From: Bacillota bacterium
GTDB lineage: Bacteria; Bacillota; Clostridia; Christensenellales; SZUA-584
Assembly (NCBI GenBank): GCA_023460085.1
Contig: JAEWRI010000022.1
Coordinates: forward strand, 1-64,000
Length of the DNA stretch: 64,000 nt
Direction of reading: 5' to 3'
Shown here: piece after piece, positions 9,101 to 16,982 of the stretch
How positions within the stretch are numbered: the first letter of the stretch is position 1
Layout of the letters: the number at the start of each line of letters is the position of its first letter
Made by a program: the position numbers and the translations under genes
Notes under the pieces: generated by a model
The model's input: the letters and a program-made list of their open reading frames with translations, nothing else
Databases searched by the model: none
Told to the model about the DNA's origin: nothing

Positions 9101-12100
9101 AGCATACTGCACGTGATGACGCAGGTTGAGCAGCAGTTTCATGTCGCGTTCCGGCATGAGGACGTATACCGTGCGCCGCGGCTTTGCGATATGGCAGCTG
9201 TCATTGACGCAGCCGAGCAATCTTCTTACAGACCGATACTGCCCGCGCCCGCTCGCCGGGATTATCCGGTGTCGTCTGCGCAGCAACGCATGTGGGTGGT
9301 TTCTCAGGCCGGGCAAAACTCTGTGGCGTACAATATCCCGGTCGCGTTCGATATTGACGGAAAGCTGGATGTCCGGCAACTGGAAACCGCGTTCCAGCAG
9401 TTGATTGCCCGACATGAATCCCTGCGTACTTCGTTTGTTTTGCGCGGCGGGAATCTCAGGCAGCATATTCATAAATCGGTTGTATTCCGGCTGGAAACGA
9501 TACAATGCGAAAAACGCGCGGTGAAGCGTACACTGAAAAGCCTTATAAAGCCTTTCGATATGAGCAACGCGCCGCTGATGCACGCCGTCCTGCTGAAAAC
9601 CGCTCCGCGGCAGCATATTCTTTTTATGGAGATGCACCACAGCGTATGCGATCAGCCATCGCTGGAGATACTGCTGCGTGAACTGGCCGCATTTTATCGC
9701 GGAGAAAGCCTGCCGCCTATCGCGCTGGAATACAAGGATTACGCGGTATGGCAGGAAGAATTCATGCGTTCCGAAAGCATGGCGATGCAGCGGGAGTACT
9801 GGAAAGGGGTGCTGTCGGGTGAACTGCCGCTGCTCAATTTGCATACGGATAAGCCTCGTCCCGCCAAACAGCGTTTTGAAGGTGCGCGTTATGCATTCAG
9901 TATCGATGCTCATACGGCAAAGGCATTGCGTTCTTTTGCGCAGCGTCATGGCGGTACTTTTTTTATGACAGTGCTCGCGGTTTATAACGTGTTGCTGATG
10001 AAGTACACCGGGCAGGAGGATATCATTGTCGGCACCCCCACTTCGGGCCGAACACGCGAGGAACTGCGCGGTATGACTGGGGTATTTATCAACACGCTGC
10101 CATTGCGATGCCATCCCCGCGGAGAGCAGAGTTTCCTCAGTTTCTATCAGGACGTCCTTAAGACCTGCGCCGCGGCATTCTCCAACGAGGACTGCCCGCT
10201 GGAACGCATGGTCACAGATATCGCGCTGCAGCGTGACGCAAGCCGGAATCCGCTCTTTGATACGATGCTCATTGTCGCGCGGGACGACGCAGAACTGACG
10301 CTGGGGGACACGCGCGTTTGCCCGCTGCCCTTTGAACCGGGTTTTGCGAAGCTAGACCTTACGCTGGAGATCTATGAGCATAACCACGGCTTGCAATGCT
10401 ATCTGGAATACGGCAAGCGGCTTTTTAAGCGTTCCACCATCAAGCGCATTGCCGCTCATTTTGTCCGTCTGGCCACGCTGCTTCCCGAAGCGCCGGATAC
10501 GCTGCTCTGCAACGCGGACATGCTGTCTCAGCAGGAACTGAATGGTATCGTCCGAGAGTTTAACCGGACAGACATGCCCCTCGATCCGAACAAATCCATA
10601 CAATCCATATTCGAAGCGCAGGCACAATTACAGCCGGACAAAACTGCCCTTATTGCCGACGGAAAATCGATGACGTTCGCCGAGCTCAACGCCCGTGCCA
10701 ACGTGATTGCGCATATGCTTCGCGCAAAGGGCGTAGCTCGCAATACCATCGTGGCGCTTAGCTTAAAACGTTCTCTCGATCTTATCGCGGCGATGCTGGG
10801 CGTATGGAAAGCCGGGGGCGGGTACCTTCCGCTGGATATCTCCTATCCGACGGATCGCGTTTCCTACATGCTATCCAACTGCGGCACGAAAATTCTGCTG
10901 TCAGACGGAAGCGCGGACATTCCGTTTGACGGCGAGGTAATCCGCATGGAAGAAATGCATAGCGATAAAGTGTTAAGTAACCCGGATCGTGTTGACGGGA
11001 TGGACGATATCGCATATGTGATGTACACATCCGGATCAACGGGACTGCCCAAGGGCACAGTGCTTCATCGCAAGGGCCTGCTCAACTTCTACGAGGGTGT
11101 GAAAGGGCCGGTGGATTATCAGGCAGCCCAGACGAGCATCTCCATTACCACCGTTTCATTTGATATATTCATCTGCGACGCCATATTGCCGCTGCTTAAC
11201 GGCAGTACCCTCGTGCTGTGTACGGAGGAGGAACTTCGCCAGCCTCACTTGGTAGCGGAGCTTATCAACCGCCACGATATCAAATTCATCGAAGCGACAC
11301 CCACGCGCATGCGGGCGATGCTAGAAGATTCAGCCTTTCGCAGCGCCATGTCTGCCCATATTGAAAAGATTATGGTGGGCGGAGAGATGGTGCCGCTTTC
11401 GCTGGTCAAACTGCTCAGAAAGCACTGTCCGGCCGCGAGAATCATTAATGCCTACGGGCCCACGGAGACGACCGTGTATTCGTCATTCCAGGAGCTTACT
11501 AAGGCAACGCGCATTACCATTGGACATCCGATACTCAACACGCGCTTCTACGTGCTTGATAAAAATATGCAGCCGGTGCCCATCGGCGTACTCGGCGAAG
11601 CGTACATCAGCGGATTTGGCGTCGCGAAAGGTTATATCAACCGCGAGGATCTCAACCGCAAAGCGTTTATGCCCGATCCCTTTTGGCCAGGCCAGATGAT
11701 GTACAAGACCGGAGACGTGTGCGCATTCCTTGAAGACGGAGATATGGAGATGTGCGGACGCGTCGATCACCAGGTGAAAATCCGAGGTCTGCGCATCGAA
11801 CTGGGCGAAATCGAAGCTACCATACGCGGAGCCAAAGGCGTCGAGGATGCGGTGGTGAAGGACTGGGGCGAAGGTGCTGAAAAGTATCTTTGCGCATATT
11901 ATGTGGGCGACAGCGAGACGGATGCCGAGGCCATCCGCGCGCATATTATCCGTAAGCTGCCGCTGTATATGATTCCTTCGTTTTTCATTCCAATGGAGGT
12001 GCTGCCTACCACACTGAATGGCAAGGTTAACCGCAAGGCGCTGCCGGAACCGCAGCGAAATGCAGTTCAAGGGGTACACAGCCGCCCTGAAGGCATGAGC

Positions 12101-13477
12101 GCGGACGAAAAACGCATGGCGAAGATATGGTCTCGTGTGCTGAAGGTTAAAGATATCGGTCCGGAGGACAATTTCTTTACGCTGGGCGGAGATTCACTGG
12201 CGGTAATTAAGGTGCAGGCCGCGGCTCTCCAGTATGGCTGGTCGCTGCGCACTCAGGACTTTTATGATTTTAAAACGCTGAGAAGCATTTGCGCGCGCGC
12301 GGGCACCAAAGGAACTTCTCAAAAGAAGGAAAACGGGCGTTCGGGCATGAGCGCGATTCCGGACTTCCCGCACATTCAGCCAATACCGATGAAACGGGTG
12401 CTTTTAACAGGCGCTACCGGTTACCTCGGCGCGCACCTTCTGGGCCTGCTGGCCCGAGAAGTAGATTGCAGAATTGCGTGCATTGTGCGGGGCCAGGATC
12501 TCCGGGAATGCGAAAAGAATCTGGCACGTGTGCTGAAGCACTATTTCGGCGAAATATCCCGCGATGAAATTCTTGCGCGCACCGAGATTATTCAGGGGGA
12601 CATTACCCAAGACAATTTTGGCTTCGATGACAGCGTTATCGAGCGTTTGGGCAGTGCCGACACGTTGTTGCACAGTGCCGCGCTGACCGACCATATTGGG
12701 CAGTCCAGCACTTTTACCGAAATCAACGTGGATGGAACCCGGAATGCCATGCGCCTTGCCAAGAAGCTGGGGGCATCTCTCGTGCATATCTCAACCATCA
12801 GCGTATCCGGCACGCGTTACGCTGACGATGCGCGCCGTAAGGGAATTTTTACCGAGGCAAATTATAATATTCGTCAGAACTATGAAGACAACGAATATGT
12901 CCGAAGCAAGTTTCTGGCGGAGGGCATCGTACTGGACGAAATGAAAGAAGGCTTGAACGCACGGATATTCCGTGTGGGTGTGCTGACAAGCACGATGGAT
13001 GGTCATTTCCAGATTCGCAGGGAAAAGAATGCCTTCGCGAATCGCGTGAAAGCAATGTGCGCCATCGGCAGCATACCGCTGGGCATGCTGGAGAAACGGA
13101 TCGAAATGACGCCGGTGGATGCCTGCGCCCAGGCCATTGTGACGCTATCCCGCCTGCGCTCTGATATGAAGCCGGTTTACCATGTCTATAACACCAATAC
13201 GCTGACTATTGCCGAACTGGTGGGATATCTGGAAGCCGCGGGTCAGCGGATAACGATCGTATCGGACGAAGAGTTTGAACAAATCGTTTTGAAGATGAGC
13301 AGAAGTGGTAAATATGCAATGTTATCCGGACTTTTTGAGGATCTTACCATAGAAGAGGGAGAAGAAAATATTCGTGTGAGCGCCGATGTGACCAAACAAC
13401 AGCTATTATCTGCGGGATATGATTGGCCAGTTATTGACACCGTATATGTAAGAAGATATATTGAGAGTATACAATAG
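6119..13477 (+). CDS. Dimodular NRPS with starter condensation and terminal reductase domains
   Basis: Builds an acylated dipeptide and releases it reductively. The 2452 residues contain, in order: condensation domain 1 (about 5-430; HHIISDALS at 136-144), adenylation 1 (about 455-960; YTSGSTGQPKG about 606, NFYGPTE about 744, K936 in ISGKVDR), carrier 1 (Ser993 in LGGDSL), condensation 2 (about 1045-1480; HHSVCDQPS at 1173-1181), adenylation 2 (about 1500-1990; YTSGSTGLPKG about 1636, NAYGPTE about 1777, K1969 in NGKVNR), carrier 2 (Ser2026) and an NAD(P)-dependent thioester reductase (TGATGYLG about 2097, YVRSK with Tyr2260 and Lys2264). There is no epimerase, so L residues are expected, and no thioesterase. 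My reading of the pocket residues gives D-I-M-V-G-G-F-V-C-K and D-I-C-E-M-G-A-V-Y-K, which match no substrate I know. The leading C domain and upstream ligase/ACP point to an N-acyl dipeptide aldehyde or alcohol. Confidence 0.95.
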   Translation: MAIQQQKVGLTHPQQRIWYTEKLHPGTGMWNNAGTLKIKGHIDYPLLEKALNIFLKENDSIRLRIGVDTGVPYQYIAPYEFYHAEVFDFSELGLDKVYDWDNRQTRTPMPLVENRLYYFAFLKVSSNECGLYAKFHHIISDALSIVEFSNQVMENYRRLLDGENVEVTPRPSYMDYVENEQNYLSSKRFIYDKDYWTARFEQFSEPTILKPKKMSDMRTTAQRKVFVITESLAKGIRDFCKSAGVSVFALFLSALAIYINRITGKKDVIIGAPVANRSTLAEKAMFGMFVSMVPVRIDISDELSFSEFSQVVSNEWFSALKHQKYPFDILMHELHQRYKNLDALYDVTLSYQYGKFVKTSDQFRYEGRWHFSGNQAGSLNIHVNDREDEGRFILDYDHLTPLYYDKEIGYFHNHLINIIRDMILHPDKPLYMLDLMSEEERKRITQSFNDTDRSYPRGETLTEVLQRGIGREPDGTAIVCAGETLSYRELDARSDALASHLVSCGVGPESVVGLVVGRSMEYCVSVVAILKAGGAFLPIDPELPPERIAYMLSDSGVKILLASPEHVYKCPGRDDLRIISTAVRVKAAEEVVPSACGPNNLAYIIYTSGSTGQPKGVQIEHHSIAHFVYSMEEIWDLSPGGKLLCAASVSFDISVMELVLAFSHGLTLVLAQEHEVNVPRSMVQLIQTAGVNMMVVTPGRMEMLLSDRQGESCIENFREIGTGGDVLSEKLLARIQQSTRARITNFYGPTEITVCCTCIDVTHARIPSIGRPMPDVKAYILDAHRNPVPVGVPGELYIGGPGVARGYINKPELTKDRFIKSPFYAGTLYRTGDLVRWYPQGEIEFLGRIDKQVKIRGYRIELGEIEDRLLKIPGVASCAVTDYSDTAGRRFLCAYLCGKPPRRSELKALLERELPAYMIPSVFIEVDSLPYNISGKVDRANLPDPLAHLEAQTEKSEPPETVTEQMLADIWCAELGLTRVGRDDSFFDLGGDSLSILHVMTQVEQQFHVAFRHEDVYRAPRLCDMAAVIDAAEQSSYRPILPAPARRDYPVSSAQQRMWVVSQAGQNSVAYNIPVAFDIDGKLDVRQLETAFQQLIARHESLRTSFVLRGGNLRQHIHKSVVFRLETIQCEKRAVKRTLKSLIKPFDMSNAPLMHAVLLKTAPRQHILFMEMHHSVCDQPSLEILLRELAAFYRGESLPPIALEYKDYAVWQEEFMRSESMAMQREYWKGVLSGELPLLNLHTDKPRPAKQRFEGARYAFSIDAHTAKALRSFAQRHGGTFFMTVLAVYNVLLMKYTGQEDIIVGTPTSGRTREELRGMTGVFINTLPLRCHPRGEQSFLSFYQDVLKTCAAAFSNEDCPLERMVTDIALQRDASRNPLFDTMLIVARDDAELTLGDTRVCPLPFEPGFAKLDLTLEIYEHNHGLQCYLEYGKRLFKRSTIKRIAAHFVRLATLLPEAPDTLLCNADMLSQQELNGIVREFNRTDMPLDPNKSIQSIFEAQAQLQPDKTALIADGKSMTFAELNARANVIAHMLRAKGVARNTIVALSLKRSLDLIAAMLGVWKAGGGYLPLDISYPTDRVSYMLSNCGTKILLSDGSADIPFDGEVIRMEEMHSDKVLSNPDRVDGMDDIAYVMYTSGSTGLPKGTVLHRKGLLNFYEGVKGPVDYQAAQTSISITTVSFDIFICDAILPLLNGSTLVLCTEEELRQPHLVAELINRHDIKFIEATPTRMRAMLEDSAFRSAMSAHIEKIMVGGEMVPLSLVKLLRKHCPAARIINAYGPTETTVYSSFQELTKATRITIGHPILNTRFYVLDKNMQPVPIGVLGEAYISGFGVAKGYINREDLNRKAFMPDPFWPGQMMYKTGDVCAFLEDGDMEMCGRVDHQVKIRGLRIELGEIEATIRGAKGVEDAVVKDWGEGAEKYLCAYYVGDSETDAEAIRAHIIRKLPLYMIPSFFIPMEVLPTTLNGKVNRKALPEPQRNAVQGVHSRPEGMSADEKRMAKIWSRVLKVKDIGPEDNFFTLGGDSLAVIKVQAAALQYGWSLRTQDFYDFKTLRSICARAGTKGTSQKKENGRSGMSAIPDFPHIQPIPMKRVLLTGATGYLGAHLLGLLAREVDCRIACIVRGQDLRECEKNLARVLKHYFGEISRDEILARTEIIQGDITQDNFGFDDSVIERLGSADTLLHSAALTDHIGQSSTFTEINVDGTRNAMRLAKKLGASLVHISTISVSGTRYADDARRKGIFTEANYNIRQNYEDNEYVRSKFLAEGIVLDEMKEGLNARIFRVGVLTSTMDGHFQIRREKNAFANRVKAMCAIGSIPLGMLEKRIEMTPVDACAQAIVTLSRLRSDMKPVYHVYNTNTLTIAELVGYLEAAGQRITIVSDEEFEQIVLKMSRSGKYAMLSGLFEDLTIEEGEENIRVSADVTKQQLLSAGYDWPVIDTVYVRRYIESIQ

Positions 13478-13507
13478 GTTGAGGCATAGGGGAGGGGGCA
13501 AAGGGGA

Positions 13508-15352
13508 ATGATCCCGGTTCCGGTTTATATTACTTTTTTTACAAGCCTCGTTCTGATCGTCATGTCCATCTATATTATCGGCATTAAAAATAAAACGACC
13601 TTGCATTACAGTTTTTTATCTGTGGTGATAGGAGTATTAATCTGGACGCTTGCCGTTATGGTGCGCGGCCTGATGATTAGCAACTACAACGCGGTCGTAT
13701 TCTGGGAGAATTTCACTTATATCGGAATTTCATTTGTTCCTGTCATGTTGATTTTTTTGGCGATGGCTTATTCTCAACCGGATAAGCCTCTGTCCAAAAA
13801 GCTTTGGCTGCTTCTGATAGTACCGGCTATCACACAGATTATGGCCTGGATGAATAGCTCACATGGATGGTTCTATGTACAGTATGGCTGGGAAATCGCG
13901 GGAACTCAGAATATCCCCGGGCCCTATTTCTATATCCATGCGGCATACTCATATGTATGCCTGCTTGTAGGCTTCATTTTGATGAGCTATTTTGCCATCC
14001 GAAATTCAGGGATCATTTCTGTTCAGGCTGTGCTCATTTTAATCGGCAGTCTGGTTCCAACCATCGTTAATGTATTTTTTACATTAAAAGTGCCGGGATT
14101 TGATTTATATTCAACCCCGATCGCGTTTTCGGCAACGCTTGCCATGTATCTTCTGGGCATGTTTCGATTCAACCTGTTACGGGTGGCACCGATTGCGCTG
14201 CAGACGGTTATCAACAGAATATCCGACGGCTTCGTCGTAATCGACACCAACTATAATATCATTGACTACAACAGAACTTTTGAGGATACGTTTAAAAACA
14301 TATCGGAAATCCGAAAAGGTGGATATTTCGATCGAGTTATCGGCAACTGGGCGCGGTATTTTGATGATGTTCAGAGAATACACGACGGCATTGAGAAAGC
14401 GTGTGTTCAAAACATCACAATAATTACGGATATCGTGCTTACAGTAGACGACAATACGGAATATTTCACCGTGGAATGTACGCCCATCTTTCAGCAGAAC
14501 AGATGCCGGGCAGTCATATTGCTGTTTAAAAATGTGACGCAGCATATAAGAGACATGGAAAAAATCAAGGAGAATCAAGCGATACTGCTGGAACGTGAGA
14601 GGCTTGCTTCGCTGGGACAGCTCATCGGAGGCATCGCGCATAACCTGAAAACGCCTATAATGTCCATCGCAGGCGGTATAGAACAACTCCAGTACCTTAC
14701 GAAGGAATACGAAACTTCGGTGGGAGATCCTGATGTCACGCTGGACGATCACGCAGAAATAGCACAGGACATGTATCAATGGCTGGGAAAAATGAAAATG
14801 CAGGCCGGATATATGTCGGATATCATTTCAACGGTGAAAGACCAGGCTACGAAATTCGTGAATCCGAGTCATTTATGGTTTACACTTGACGAAATGCTCA
14901 AAAGGGTTAAAATATTAATGCAGCACGAGATCGTCAAGAATCAGTGCAGGTTTACTCAGGATATCCGTGTAGCCAAAGAAACGCGCATACCCGGTGATGT
15001 AAACAGCCTTGTGCAGATTCTGGACAATGTAATCGTCAACGCAATCCAGGCTTATGATGCCAAAGGCGGCGAAATCATATTGCAGGTTACAAGCCAGGGC
15101 AACAAGCTGTTGATTACGATATGCGATTTCGGCAAGGGTATCGATGAAAAGGTGAAGGACAGGCTGTTTAAGGAGATGATAACGACAAAAGGCAAGCACG
15201 GTACAGGCCTTGGCCTGTATATGTCGCACAGCACCGTCAAAGGCATCTTCCGTGGCAATATGTGGTTTGAGTCCAGCTTAGGCCAGGGCACCAAGTTCTA
15301 TATTCAGCTGCCTTTATTTGAAGAGGAAACCGGGGAAACAAAGGATGCGTAA
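13508..15352 (+). CDS. Seven-transmembrane sensor histidine kinase
   Basis: A membrane sensor that autophosphorylates on His378 (GIAHNLKTP). Residues 1 to about 220 hold seven hydrophobic segments of the histidine-kinase 7TM type, followed by a PAS-like segment (ISDGFVVIDTNYNIIDYN, about 235-340), the phosphoacceptor helix and an ATPase domain with N box VNAIQAY, DFGKGID and GTGLGLYMS. The ATG lies 30 bases after the NRPS stop behind AAAGGGG, with no terminator or promoter between, so it belongs to the same transcript. The overlap with the next gene makes that regulator its likely partner. The lipophilic sensor and its position suggest it may detect the NRPS product; that is inference. Confidence 0.9.
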   Translation: MIPVPVYITFFTSLVLIVMSIYIIGIKNKTTLHYSFLSVVIGVLIWTLAVMVRGLMISNYNAVVFWENFTYIGISFVPVMLIFLAMAYSQPDKPLSKKLWLLLIVPAITQIMAWMNSSHGWFYVQYGWEIAGTQNIPGPYFYIHAAYSYVCLLVGFILMSYFAIRNSGIISVQAVLILIGSLVPTIVNVFFTLKVPGFDLYSTPIAFSATLAMYLLGMFRFNLLRVAPIALQTVINRISDGFVVIDTNYNIIDYNRTFEDTFKNISEIRKGGYFDRVIGNWARYFDDVQRIHDGIEKACVQNITIITDIVLTVDDNTEYFTVECTPIFQQNRCRAVILLFKNVTQHIRDMEKIKENQAILLERERLASLGQLIGGIAHNLKTPIMSIAGGIEQLQYLTKEYETSVGDPDVTLDDHAEIAQDMYQWLGKMKMQAGYMSDIISTVKDQATKFVNPSHLWFTLDEMLKRVKILMQHEIVKNQCRFTQDIRVAKETRIPGDVNSLVQILDNVIVNAIQAYDAKGGEIILQVTSQGNKLLITICDFGKGIDEKVKDRLFKEMITTKGKHGTGLGLYMSHSTVKGIFRGNMWFESSLGQGTKFYIQLPLFEEETGETKDA

Positions 15353-16871
15353 GAATCGCCGCGTGGAACTGTCAACTGAATACAGCATCATGATCATTGA
15401 TGATGAGGAAGGAATTCTTGACAGCATCTCCGCGCTGCTCAATCGAAATGGTTATGCCTGCAAAGGGTTTACCAATCCTCTTGATGGCTTGGATGAAATC
15501 AAGCGCAATCATTACGATCTGTTGATTCTGGATTATTATATGCAGCCCATACACGGTGAAACCGTCGTCGAGCGAATTCGTGAAACCAACTCTGAAATGT
15601 ATATACTTCTGCTGACAGGTCACAAGGACCTTGCGCCCCCAATCAGCACGATAAAATCGCTGGATATTCAAGCGTACTGCGAAAAAAGCGACAGGCTGGA
15701 TCAGCTTCAGCTGCTGATAGAATCGGGCATCAAGGCCATTTCGCAGATGCGTACGATCAAAAAGTTCCGGGATGGATTGCAGAGCATTCTGGGTTCTGTT
15801 CCCAAAATCTATCAGCTTCAGCCCATCGGCAATATTTTAGAGGAAATACTCATACAACTGCTGCCCATGGTAGACAGCATGGATGCGTTTATTCTTGTCG
15901 ACGACATTCCGGCCAATGAGACCTTCCGGGATGACAAAAACAAGAAAAGCATATTCAAGGGCATCGGCATGTACAATGTCAATATTGAGGAATTCCCGGA
16001 GCTGCTGGGGCACGAGCTGCTGGAAGCCATCGGCCGGGCCCGCACCGACATGACGGTGGTCAAGCACCCGGATGGTGTAATCATTCCGCTGGGCGGTGAA
16101 GCAAACATAGCCATAGGTGCCATTTACGTAGGCAACATCGATGCGGACGAGGATATCAAACTGCTCCAAATCTATGCGAGACAGGCCGCATCCTCCATCA
16201 ACAACGCGTTTCTGCATTCTCTCGTCAATACCAAAAACGAGGAACTTAATAATACCTATGCGCAGCTTAAGGTACGCTATATGGACACTATCGAAGTACT
16301 TCGTCTCGCGGTGGATGCAAAGGACGAATATACGCGCGGCCATTCGGATCGCGTTGCGTACTACAGCACACGCATTGGGGAGCAGATGGGGCTGTCTTCC
16401 GACGAGCTGGAGCAGCTGCGCATTGCAGGCATATTTCATGATATCGGTAAAATTGGCACGGCTGACGACATACTGCTCAAGAGCTATTCGTTGAGCGAGG
16501 ACGAGTATGCCGAGGTCAAGCAGCATCCGATAAAGGGCGCGATGATACTTTCCGCGGTTTCGATGTTTCAGGATATCGTTCCTATCGTGCGGCACCATCA
16601 CGAGCATTACGACGGCTCCGGGTATCCGGACGGGCTGAAGGGTGAAGAAATCGAATTGTTTGCGCGGATTATTTCCGTAGCGGATGCCTTCGACGCAATG
16701 ATGAGCGACAGGCATTACCGAAAACACCTGACGCTGGAGCAGACGAAAGAGCAATTGATACAGGGTGCGGGCACCCAGTTCGACAAGCAGATCGTTGAGG
16801 ATTTTTTACGCATGCTGTACGAGGATGAGGAACTGCGAGCCAACCTTCTCAATACTTCATATGATGAATAA
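15345..16871 (+). CDS. Response regulator with REC, GAF-like and HD-GYP domains
   Basis: A 508-residue response regulator that probably hydrolyses cyclic di-GMP when phosphorylated. The receiver domain has the acidic pair in MIIDDEEG and phosphoacceptor Asp63 in LILDYYMQP. Residues about 150-310 look like a divergent GAF-type sensor. The HD-GYP domain is complete: HSDRVAYYS, HDIGKIG with His365-Asp366, HHHEHYDG and GYP at 426-428. The start ATG 15345 overlaps the kinase stop by eight bases; a further in-frame ATG at 15318 has a poorer site and a larger overlap. There is no DNA-binding domain, so its output is enzymatic. A strong terminator follows. Confidence 0.92.
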   Translation: MRKNRRVELSTEYSIMIIDDEEGILDSISALLNRNGYACKGFTNPLDGLDEIKRNHYDLLILDYYMQPIHGETVVERIRETNSEMYILLLTGHKDLAPPISTIKSLDIQAYCEKSDRLDQLQLLIESGIKAISQMRTIKKFRDGLQSILGSVPKIYQLQPIGNILEEILIQLLPMVDSMDAFILVDDIPANETFRDDKNKKSIFKGIGMYNVNIEEFPELLGHELLEAIGRARTDMTVVKHPDGVIIPLGGEANIAIGAIYVGNIDADEDIKLLQIYARQAASSINNAFLHSLVNTKNEELNNTYAQLKVRYMDTIEVLRLAVDAKDEYTRGHSDRVAYYSTRIGEQMGLSSDELEQLRIAGIFHDIGKIGTADDILLKSYSLSEDEYAEVKQHPIKGAMILSAVSMFQDIVPIVRHHHEHYDGSGYPDGLKGEEIELFARIISVADAFDAMMSDRHYRKHLTLEQTKEQLIQGAGTQFDKQIVEDFLRMLYEDEELRANLLNTSYDE

Positions 16872-16894
16872 GCGTCGAATAAAACAGATCATGA

Positions 16895-16917
16895 ATGGGG
16901 CATTGCGCCCCATTTTT
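16895..16917 (+). terminator. Terminator closing the NRPS-kinase-regulator unit
   Basis: A perfect seven-pair stem (atggggc / gccccat) with a five-base loop is followed by a run of five T. It lies 24 bases after the regulator stop codon. Confidence 0.85.
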
Positions 16918-16950
16918 AATACAGCGCTATATGTAAATTTTTCTTTCGGG

Positions 16951-16959
16951 TGGTATAAT
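16951..16959 (+). promoter_or_regulatory. Extended -10 promoter of the AmmeMemoRadiSam pair
   Basis: TGGTATAAT is a perfect -10 with TG extension, 24 bases before the start codon and just after the preceding terminator. The -35 hexamer at 17-base spacing (ATGTAA) is weak. Confidence 0.65.
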
Positions 16960-16982
16960 AACTGTAAGAAAGGAAAGGCAAT

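Noticed and set aside
8828..10114. 428-codon open frame on the minus strand inside the NRPS gene
   Set aside because: Its translation is rich in Arg, His and Gln with no domain, it has no ribosome site, and it is the antisense of a fully recognised condensation-adenylation region. High GC codons produce such frames.
12293..12303. GC-alternating stretch (gcgcgcgcgg) in the NRPS gene
   Set aside because: It is ordinary coding sequence in a linker and too short to be a structural element.
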